Assembly (NCBI GenBank): GCA_001823315.1
Contig: MHUC01000037.1
Location: 2,776 to 15,116, forward strand
Source: Candidatus Wildermuthbacteria bacterium RIFCSPHIGHO2_12_FULL_40_12
GTDB lineage: Bacteria; Patescibacteriota; Minisyncoccia; Minisyncoccales; 2-12-FULL-40-12
DNA length: 12,341 bases
Reading direction: 5' to 3'
Of this stretch, positions 8,088-12,341 are shown piece by piece. A program made the translations under genes and the position numbers. The number at the start of each line of letters is the position of its first letter. The first letter of the stretch is position 1. The notes below the pieces were generated by a model. It saw only the letters and a program-made list of their open reading frames with translations. It was not told where the DNA came from and did no database searches.

Positions 8088-8125
8088 AACTTTATCTAAT
8101 ACCAATATAGGTCTTTGATTATTGT

Positions 8126-8154
8126 ATTATACGACATAAACGGTCTAAATTAAA
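8126..8154 (-). promoter_or_regulatory. Candidate promoter of the Clp-like operon
   Basis: A perfect TATAAT on the minus strand (8126-8131) lies about 40 bp upstream of the ATG at 8087. The -35 at 17-nt spacing (TTTAAT, 8149-8154) is poor. Start near 8119 would give a leader of about 31 nt. Confidence 0.4.
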
Positions 8155-8167
8155 TATATAAGGCCTG

Positions 8168-8301
8168 CCCCGTTAGAAGTCTTGGGTATGAAATTTTTCC
8201 TAAAAATTTCATACCAACTAATAAACTTTAAATTAGGTTTTAAAAAAAACTATTAAACGCACCGATTCAGAATGTCCTGTGGATACAGACTTCTAACGGG
8301 G
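8168..8301. repeat. Inverted-repeat element, copy 2
   Basis: CCCCGTTAGAAGTCT (8168-8182) and AGACTTCTAACGGGG (8287-8301) are a perfect 15-bp inverted repeat bounding 134 bp. Inside the left arm lies a perfect 14-bp hairpin (GGTATGAAATTTTT, 8185-8198, with its complement at 8202-8215) around a CCT loop. The remainder is AT-rich and holds no gene. The arms share their core with the element at 42-155. No clear target-site duplication is visible. The right arm directly abuts the -35 of a strong promoter. It may be a MITE-like repeat or a conserved regulatory module. It accounts for most of the 8106-8434 gap. Confidence 0.7.
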
Positions 8302-8329
8302 TTGACAGCCCTCTTTGGTTATTTATAAT
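8302..8329 (+). promoter_or_regulatory. Strong sigma70-like promoter
   Basis: TTGACA (8302-8307) and TATAAT (8324-8329) are both perfect matches, spaced by 16 nt. Start near 8336 would give a leader of about 100 nt before the acidic ORF at 8435. This is the best promoter match in the window, and it is the only plausible driver of that plus-strand unit. Confidence 0.75.
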
Positions 8330-8434
8330 GACTTTGAAACTTAATGTTCCGCGATAATTTATTCATTTTATGAGCTAAAACGCGGGAAAAGGTCGTTCGT
8401 AAAAATAAATTCAGGGTAAATCTCAAAAAAGATA

Positions 8435-8575
8435 ATGACCAAAGAAGAACTATTAAATTCCTTTGTCTCTGAAGACGAAGAAATAACGGATGACGATGAT
8501 ATGGATGACGCAGAAGAAACGAAAGATGGCGACGACGTGGAAGATGACGCAGACGACAGCGAGGAGCAAATATAA
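8435..8575 (+). CDS. Hyperacidic 46-residue protein (hypothetical)
   Basis: This ORF starts MTKEELLNSFVSEDEE and continues as an Asp/Glu-rich tail: 24 of 46 residues are acidic and only two are lysine, for a net charge near -22. It matches no family that I recognise. The first ten residues could form a short helix and the rest is probably disordered. Reality as a gene rests on context: a consensus promoter at 8302-8329 upstream, a strong terminator at 8595-8625 just after the stop, and no other ORF in the unit. There is no good ribosome binding site; an in-frame stop at 8417-8419 fixes the start to the ATG at 8435. Possible roles are a nucleic-acid mimic, a charge-based chaperone or an antitoxin-like inhibitor; none is shown. 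A leader-containing small RNA is the alternative. Confidence 0.6.
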   Translation: MTKEELLNSFVSEDEEITDDDDMDDAEETKDGDDVEDDADDSEEQI

Positions 8576-8594
8576 ACGTTCAAAATAGATTATA

Positions 8595-8625
8595 AAACCG
8601 AGCACATAAATTATGTGCTCGGTTT
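8595..8625. terminator. Bidirectional intrinsic terminator
   Basis: A perfect stem of about 13-15 bp (AAACCGAGCACATAA with its complement, around 8610) is followed on the plus strand by GTTTT. On the minus strand it is followed by a weaker T-rich tail. It sits between the stop of the acidic ORF (8575) and the stop of the yggT-like gene (8646), so it can end both convergent units. Confidence 0.85.
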
Positions 8626-8645
8626 GTTTTGAGTTTAAATAACAA

Positions 8646-8963
8646 CTAAAGTACGCGCGCCATCTTCAACACAATAAATATCAAAATTGCGTACCCAACC
8701 ATAGCGGCAATGGTAGCCGCCTCTAAGACATAACCATTAGACAAAATAATATCTTCGAAGATCAAATTGAATGGCTTTACCAAAAACTCGCTCCAGTCAT
8801 AAATCCAATCCACCACCAACGATTGCGGATTAGCTGCAAAGAACTTCAGGGATAATCTTAACAATAAAAAAAACTCCAACAAATAAAACAGTTTCTTGAT
8901 AAAACCAAAAATGACAGCTGTTATGTAGCCAAAGAAAGAACTTATTTGCGAACTGATTTTCAT
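8646..8963 (-). CDS. YggT-family integral membrane protein
   Basis: The ATG at 8963 gives 105 residues. A longer frame from a TTG at 9026 would overlap the preceding gene by 44 bp and is unlikely. The family hallmark is clear: a hydrophobic segment with LLLRLSLKFF, then NPQSLVVDWIYDWSEFLVKPFNLIF, matching the R...NP...Y..(T/S)E..L.PFR-like pattern of YggT proteins, followed by a C-terminal membrane helix. YggT proteins are small membrane proteins linked in other bacteria to division-site or osmotic functions, with no defined biochemical activity. It is the last gene of the ppa-acylphosphatase operon, 19 bp after the acylphosphatase, and is followed by the terminator at 8595-8625. Confidence 0.85.
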   Translation of the reverse strand: MKISSQISSFFGYITAVIFGFIKKLFYLLEFFLLLRLSLKFFAANPQSLVVDWIYDWSEFLVKPFNLIFEDIILSNGYVLEAATIAAMVGYAILIFIVLKMARVL

Positions 8964-8982
8964 AATGATTCTTTTGGAATTA

Positions 8983-9246
8983 TTAACTAAAAGCTGTAAA
9001 TTCGTTTTTATACTCTTCCCAGTCAACCTCTATTTCGCTAACTTTCGCCAAAAACGGACCTTTTTTCATCCAAGCAACTATTTTTTCAATCTTATCTTTT
9101 TCGCCCTCAAATACCGCCTCTACTCTTCCATCGGCTAAATTTTGAACAAAGCCAAAAAGTCCCAACTTTCTCGCCATGATTCTGGTGCCATAACGAAATC
9201 CTACTCCCTGCACTTTGCCAACAACAAAGACGCGCGCTCGCGACAT
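8983..9246 (-). CDS. acyP: Acylphosphatase
   Basis: This cytosolic enzyme hydrolyses acyl phosphates such as acetyl phosphate. The 87-residue length is typical. The active-site signature GKVQGVGFRYG carries the phosphate-binding arginine (R18), and FGFVQNLADGRVEAVFEG carries the catalytic asparagine (N36). The ATG at 9246 lies 18 bp after the pyrophosphatase stop. The only SD-like AAGGA is about 15 nt upstream, too far to be convincing. Co-transcription with an inorganic pyrophosphatase groups two small phosphate-bond hydrolases in one unit. Confidence 0.95.
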   Translation of the reverse strand: MSRARVFVVGKVQGVGFRYGTRIMARKLGLFGFVQNLADGRVEAVFEGEKDKIEKIVAWMKKGPFLAKVSEIEVDWEEYKNEFTAFS

Positions 9247-9264
9247 TTGATTTATTATATCCTT

Positions 9265-9768
9265 CTAAAAAGACCTTTGTATCTCTTTTTCAGCTTCATC
9301 TTTACCCAAAAAATCCTTTATCTTTACCCACTTTCCCGGTTCTAATTCTTTGTATCTTTCAAAAAAATGTTTGATCTTTTGTTTTAAATGGTCGCTAATA
9401 TCCTCTATGTCTTCCACCTGCATGTATTCAGGGTCTATTTTTGTTACGGGAACAGCGATGATTTTGTTGTCCAGGCCGGCTTCATCTTCCATTTCCAGCA
9501 TGCCTATTGGACGAACCGATATTAGAGAACCAGGAGTAACGGCCAAAGAAGAAACAATAACAACATCAAGAGGGTCGCCGTCTTTGGCTTTTGTTTGGGG
9601 AACAAAACCATAGTTAAAAGGAAAAACCATAGAAGTATGCAAAAATCGGTCTACCGTCAAAACCCCAGAGTCCTTATCCAGTTCGTATTTAACAGATGAC
9701 CCTTGCGAAATTTCAACAAAAACATTTATTTCCTTTGGCGGATTTTTTCCCGCAGACATATCTTTCAT
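9265..9768 (-). CDS. ppa: Family I inorganic pyrophosphatase
   Basis: This soluble enzyme hydrolyses pyrophosphate to phosphate, pulling nucleic-acid synthesis and tRNA charging forward. At 167 residues it has the size of bacterial family I enzymes. The signature DGDPLDVVI (63-71) supplies metal-binding D63, D65 and D68. The other active-site residues, by comparison with the E. coli enzyme, appear as E19, K27, E29, R41, Y53, D95, D100, K102, Y139 and K140, so activity is expected. ATG at 9768 is taken as start; Met4 (9759) is also possible, and neither has a clear ribosome binding site. It is the first gene of the operon with acyP and the yggT-like gene. Its predicted leader consists of a heptamer repeat array. 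Confidence 0.96.
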   Translation of the reverse strand: MKDMSAGKNPPKEINVFVEISQGSSVKYELDKDSGVLTVDRFLHTSMVFPFNYGFVPQTKAKDGDPLDVVIVSSLAVTPGSLISVRPIGMLEMEDEAGLDNKIIAVPVTKIDPEYMQVEDIEDISDHLKQKIKHFFERYKELEPGKWVKIKDFLGKDEAEKEIQRSF

Positions 9769-9770
9769 AA

Positions 9771-9812
9771 TTCTATTTTCTATTTACTACTTACTATTTA
9801 TTGTTTTCTATT
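9771..9812. repeat. Heptamer repeat array in the ppa leader
   Basis: Six degenerate 7-bp units of consensus TTCTATT (plus strand) run in perfect phase: TTCTATT, TTCTATT, TACTACT, TACTATT, TATTGTT, TTCTATT. On the ppa coding strand it reads as A-rich AATAGAA-type units. It ends 2 bp before the ppa start codon and begins at the predicted transcription start. Confidence 0.8.
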
Positions 9813-9815
9813 TCC

Positions 9816-9843
9816 ATAATACCAACTTCAAAGAAAAATACAA
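9816..9843 (-). promoter_or_regulatory. Candidate promoter of the ppa operon
   Basis: On the minus strand TTGTAT (9838-9843, 4 of 6), a 16-nt spacer and TATTAT (9816-9821, 5 of 6). The -10 is preceded by TGG, an extended -10 element. Start would fall near 9809, giving a leader of about 40 nt that is almost entirely the heptamer array. Confidence 0.5.
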
Positions 9844-9977
9844 TCTGGATACGATACTTGTTTTGTTCCGTCAAAAATCGTCTACTGGACGGCACTGGTT
9901 TTCCCGAAAGAAATCAAAAATTCATAACGGGACAAGCTCCCCAGCGATTCTCTGCTTCCCGCCTAAATTTGGCAATA
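9844..9977. other. Non-coding spacer between ppa and tRNA-Val
   Basis: This stretch is richer in GC than its flanks and holds no supported gene. It contains several short inverted repeats, for example CCGTC/GACGG near 9870-9896 and CCCG/CGGG-type pairs further right. The segment TTCATAACGGGACAAGCTCC (about 9919-9938) resembles the right border of the element at 140-161 (TTCTAATGGGGCAAGCCC) and may be a decayed copy. I see no strong terminator for the tRNA here. Confidence 0.35.
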
Positions 9978-10049
9978 TGGGCGGTACAGGATTTGAACCT
10001 GTGACCCTTGCAATGTGAATGCAATGCTCTACCGCTGAGCTAACCGCCC
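9978..10049 (-). tRNA. tRNA-Val (anticodon CAC)
   Basis: The 72-nt minus-strand gene folds as a complete cloverleaf. The acceptor stem GGGCGGT/ACCGCCC is a perfect 7 bp. The D-stem is GCTC/GAGC with an AGCGGTA loop. The anticodon stem TTGCA/TGCAA holds the loop TTCACAT, giving anticodon CAC (valine, GUG). The T-arm is ACAGG-TTCAAAT-CCTGT. The discriminator is A and CCA is not encoded (next bases TAT), so CCA must be added enzymatically. CAC reads GUG only; another valine isoacceptor is presumably elsewhere in the genome. No convincing promoter is visible upstream. Confidence 0.95.
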
Positions 10050-10119
10050 GCACAGCCATTAACTATTCCTGTTTTAAAACTACTAAATTTTCAGCCCTTT
10101 GACAAATGAAAAAAAATCG

Positions 10120-10187
10120 CTACGCTCTTTTTCAGTTTTGCGGAAAACAACGAAACGGCTACTCTTTTTTCAGTAAAGCTGAAAAAA
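10120..10187. repeat. Short direct repeat and T/A hairpin
   Basis: GCTACGCTCTTTTTCAG (about 10119-10135) recurs imperfectly as GCTACTCTTTTTTCAG (about 10158-10173). The second copy forms a 9-bp stem TTTTTTCAG/CTGAAAAAA (10165-10187) around a TAAAG loop. It lies directly upstream of the -35 at 10188. It could end antisense transcription or act as an upstream element; no function is shown. Confidence 0.45.
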
Positions 10188-10216
10188 TTGTCTCAAACGC
10201 CCAAAAATCTTATAAT
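10188..10216 (+). promoter_or_regulatory. Candidate promoter of the PP2C-like/propeller gene
   Basis: TTGTCT (10188-10193, 4 of 6) and a perfect TATAAT (10211-10216) are spaced by 17 nt. Start near 10223 would place the whole heptamer array in the leader of about 70 nt. Confidence 0.6.
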
Positions 10217-10225
10217 GAAATAGAG

Positions 10226-10288
10226 TTGCTATTTGTTATTTACTGCTTCTATTTTCTACTTTCTATTTACTATTTGCTATTTTCTATA
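10226..10288. repeat. Heptamer repeat array in the PP2C-like gene leader
   Basis: About nine degenerate 7-bp units (TTGCTAT, TTGTTAT, TTACTGC, TTCTATT, TTCTACT, TTCTATT, TACTATT, TGCTATT, TTCTATA), with one 1-nt phase slip, fill the space between the predicted start site and the ATG at 10294. The unit is the same as in the array at 9771-9812, in the same chromosomal orientation. Confidence 0.8.
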
Positions 10289-10293
10289 TTTCC

Positions 10294-12276
10294 ATGAATA
10301 TTTTTGAACTCCATTTCAATCCCCCGCCAAAGAAAGATTCAGCCGATCTCGCGCTTGATACTTTTTGTTTTGAACCGAAAAATCTTCAAGAGAAAAAATT
10401 CGGCAGTTTATACATGGCAGGCGAAATCCGCAACCTTCTGCCCCAAAACATAAAGCTTTTGAATAATATCGCTCAAGTTATCAAAAACAGATTTTATTCT
10501 ATTTCTATCCACTCGCCGGAAAAAGCCATTGATGATTCGCTTGAAAAAGCTAACGAGTTTTTGGCCCAAGAATTATCGAAGGAAAATATAAGCTGGCTGG
10601 GAAATTTGAGCTTCTCGGCGATATACCTAAGGCCAAAAAGCCACGATAAAAAATCTGCGCCAAAAGATTTTGTTTTTAATTGCGCCAAGGCGGGAAATAT
10701 AAAAATCCTCATTCTAAGAAAAGGGGCAATCATAGATGTCGGTAAAAACCTGGATCTTCACGAGATAGAACCTTATCCTCTGAAGGTATTCACAAGTACT
10801 GTTGCCGGACAATTATTCCCGGGAGACAAAATAATTGTCATTACCAAAGACATTTTTGATTTTTTTTCAAAAGAAGGTCTACTGGATAAATTTGCCGCCA
10901 CGAGAGCATTCACCGAACAGAAAATTAAAGTTACTTTGCAGCCAAAGGAAAAAATTTTGACCGAGATGTCTGGTCTTTTGTTGTTAATAGACACGGAAAA
11001 AGACATTCTCGTTAACCCGGGAATCATCACCTTCAACAGACAGCTGGAAATATTTTCTTTCAAGGATGTTTTCGCTCCAATCGCAACAACTATTTCTAAA
11101 ATTTTAACTCGGCAGAAAAAACCGAAAAGAAAAAAGATTCCGCCAATAAAGAAATGGCTATCTATTGGCATCGCGAATTTCATCGGTCGATATCGACCAA
11201 CGAAAACGGAAAAAAGGAACCAAGTCCTATTCTTGATTTTCTTATTCTTGCTGATTGCCGGATTCTTTATTTTTCAGGGCAAAGAACAGCAACACCTGAA
11301 AGACAAAGAAAAAATAATTAAAGAAGTCGAGGGAAAAATATCTGAAGCAAAAAATCTGCTTATTGTTAACGATGAAAACAAAGCCGCTGTTGCGTTTAAA
11401 GAAGCGCTACGGTTAATCTTGCCATTAGCCAAAGAGAATAAACCCTTAGAAAACGCGATTAATCTCAAAAACTACCTTGAAGATAACCTGAAAAAAATTA
11501 GCAAGTTAGAATTTATCGAAGAACCAAATGCTGTCTTTGAATTCAGCCAACAGGAATTTATACCCCAGAAAATGATTTATTTTAGAAGTAAGCTCTATTT
11601 GTTCAGTCCGTTATCTACCAATCTCTACGCCTTAGATATCCAGACAAAGAATAACGATATTTATAATTTATCTCCGGATAAAAAAGAAAAACCAAGCTTA
11701 GCGGCGATTAGCGATAATGGGATATTTTTTCTCTTGAAACCCAACACAATCACGTCGTTCAACGGCGAAGGATTTGAAGAATATCTGAACTTAGAGGTCT
11801 TTCCCTCTTCCGACGAACCACAGGCAATGTCGTTCTATCAAAACAGCATTTACTTATTGAACAAAAAACAAGGAGAAATAATAAAATATCAAACCGATAA
11901 CCAGCGTTCAATATGGCTTGATCCTGCAACCAAAAAAGCCACAGAAGGAATATCCATGGCTATTGATGGTTCGGTTTGGATACTTAATGATAGTACCGTT
12001 TCCAGATATCACAGCGGAAAAATCCAAGAAGATATTCCTCTCGACTTCTTTCCCTCTCCAAAACAGCTATCGAAAATACTAACTTCTTCCGCTGTCCCCT
12101 ATCTTTATATTTTAGAACCGTCTCAAAACAGAATAATAATCTTAAGTAAATCAGGCGACGTGATCAAGCAAGTCCAAAGCGATAAGTTTAATAATCTTAA
12201 AGATATCGCTATTTCCTCGGATGGCAAAAGGATTTATTTGCTTTCGGGCCAAACGTTGTTTAGCGTTGACCTTTAG
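10294..12276 (+). CDS. PP2C-like pseudophosphatase domain, membrane span, beta-propeller
   Basis: The 660-residue protein has three parts. Residues about 20-260 resemble a degraded PPM/PP2C phosphatase fold: an early segment with GSLYMAGE, a helix with NEFL, GNLSFSAIYL, KAGNIKILILRKGAI, and PGDKIIVITKDIFDFFS (176-192). In true PP2Cs the last motif reads SDG at the metal site; here it is TKD, and no DGxGG motif is seen, so catalysis is unlikely. A basic stretch (272-308) precedes one transmembrane helix (about 310-327), then a charged coiled-coil-like helix pair (330-400), and about 250 residues of repeated short beta strands resembling a six-bladed NHL/WD-type propeller. The N-domain should be cytoplasmic and the propeller outside. 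It may sense or scaffold across the membrane; no partner is known. Its pyrimidine-rich leader carries no Shine-Dalgarno. It ends 8 bp from convergent rplL. Confidence 0.65.
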   Translation: MNIFELHFNPPPKKDSADLALDTFCFEPKNLQEKKFGSLYMAGEIRNLLPQNIKLLNNIAQVIKNRFYSISIHSPEKAIDDSLEKANEFLAQELSKENISWLGNLSFSAIYLRPKSHDKKSAPKDFVFNCAKAGNIKILILRKGAIIDVGKNLDLHEIEPYPLKVFTSTVAGQLFPGDKIIVITKDIFDFFSKEGLLDKFAATRAFTEQKIKVTLQPKEKILTEMSGLLLLIDTEKDILVNPGIITFNRQLEIFSFKDVFAPIATTISKILTRQKKPKRKKIPPIKKWLSIGIANFIGRYRPTKTEKRNQVLFLIFLFLLIAGFFIFQGKEQQHLKDKEKIIKEVEGKISEAKNLLIVNDENKAAVAFKEALRLILPLAKENKPLENAINLKNYLEDNLKKISKLEFIEEPNAVFEFSQQEFIPQKMIYFRSKLYLFSPLSTNLYALDIQTKNNDIYNLSPDKKEKPSLAAISDNGIFFLLKPNTITSFNGEGFEEYLNLEVFPSSDEPQAMSFYQNSIYLLNKKQGEIIKYQTDNQRSIWLDPATKKATEGISMAIDGSVWILNDSTVSRYHSGKIQEDIPLDFFPSPKQLSKILTSSAVPYLYILEPSQNRIIILSKSGDVIKQVQSDKFNNLKDIAISSDGKRIYLLSGQTLFSVDL

Positions 12277-12284
12277 TCCTATTC

Positions 12285-12341
12285 TTATTTCAGTTCCACC
12301 TGGGCACCAGCTTCCGTAAATTTCTTCTTAATCTCTTCTGC
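12285..12341 (-). CDS. rplL: Ribosomal protein L7/L12, C-terminal end (partial)
   Basis: The last 18 codons and stop of a minus-strand gene are visible, reading AEEIKKKFTEAGAQVELK. This is the characteristic end of the L7/L12 C-terminal domain, which recruits translation GTPases to the ribosomal stalk. The start lies beyond the right edge. The stop is 8 bp from the convergent stop at 12276, with no hairpin between, so the two transcripts probably overlap. Confidence 0.92.
   Translation of the reverse strand, partial: AEEIKKKFTEAGAQVELK

Noticed and set aside
8168..8301. Integron attC site, because of GTTAGAA/TTCTAAC arms
   Set aside because: The arms are in the wrong order for attC (RYYYAAC left, GTTRRRY right), and there is no cassette or integrase.
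8368..8583. Minus-strand serine-rich 71-residue ORF
   Set aside because: It is the reverse of the acidic GA-rich codons of the 8435-8575 ORF and runs against the promoter and terminator.
9801..10004. Plus-strand ORF of 67 codons across the ppa leader and tRNA-Val
   Set aside because: It reads through the antisense of the tRNA gene and a repeat array; no domain or start signal.
10099..10127. Plus-strand TTGACA at 10099 as a promoter for the PP2C-like gene
   Set aside because: No acceptable -10 lies 16-18 nt downstream; the TATAAT at 10211 with TTGTCT fits better.
9771..10288. CRISPR array
   Set aside because: The units are contiguous 7-mers without spacers, and no cas genes are present.
10106..10297. 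Plus-strand ORF of 63 codons upstream of the PP2C-like gene
   Set aside because: It covers the promoter and its hydrophobic tail is just the translated heptamer array.

Overview
The window looks like chromosomal DNA of a small-genome bacterium of the Candidate Phyla Radiation (Patescibacteria, most likely a Parcubacteria-type lineage). This is an inference from several features: AT-rich, compact coding; few clear Shine-Dalgarno sites; a short division cluster; a membrane-anchored Clp-like ATPase next to a small membrane protein of a CPR-like type; and a tRNA gene without encoded CCA. No phage, IS transposase, CRISPR array or rRNA was seen.

Layout. (1) 170-3683, minus strand: a minimal division-cell-wall operon, mraZ - rsmH - ftsL-like - ftsI/PBP. 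Its regulatory region at about 3824-3910 holds a sigma70-like promoter, 10-bp-phased MraZ boxes and DnaA-box matches. (2) 4007-8087, minus strand: a three-gene membrane operon (small membrane protein, membrane-anchored Hsp100/Clp ATPase with a degenerate first ATPase domain, membrane-anchored protein with a possible LolA-like domain), closed by a clear intrinsic terminator. (3) 8168-8625: a 134-bp inverted-repeat element, an excellent plus-strand promoter, a 46-residue hyperacidic ORF and a strong hairpin terminator. A related inverted-repeat element, also with an outward promoter, lies at 42-155. (4) 8646-9768, minus strand: ppa (inorganic pyrophosphatase) - acylphosphatase - YggT-family protein. 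(5) 9978-10049, minus strand: tRNA-Val(CAC). (6) 10294-12276, plus strand: a large protein with a PP2C-like but apparently inactive N-terminal domain, one membrane span and a likely extracytoplasmic beta-propeller. It converges on the end of rplL (L7/L12) at the right edge.

How the parts fit. The first operon makes the septal transpeptidase, its FtsL-type partner and a 16S rRNA methyltransferase, under probable MraZ autoregulation and possibly DnaA control. The second operon may be a membrane-tethered unfoldase system with an externally facing partner. The divergent ppa operon and the PP2C/propeller gene have predicted 5' leaders built almost entirely of the same degenerate heptamer repeat, in opposite orientation relative to transcription, so the two leaders are partly complementary to each other. 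The best candidates for something undescribed are the membrane Clp operon, the repeated inverted-repeat/promoter element with its acidic mini-gene, and the heptamer leaders.
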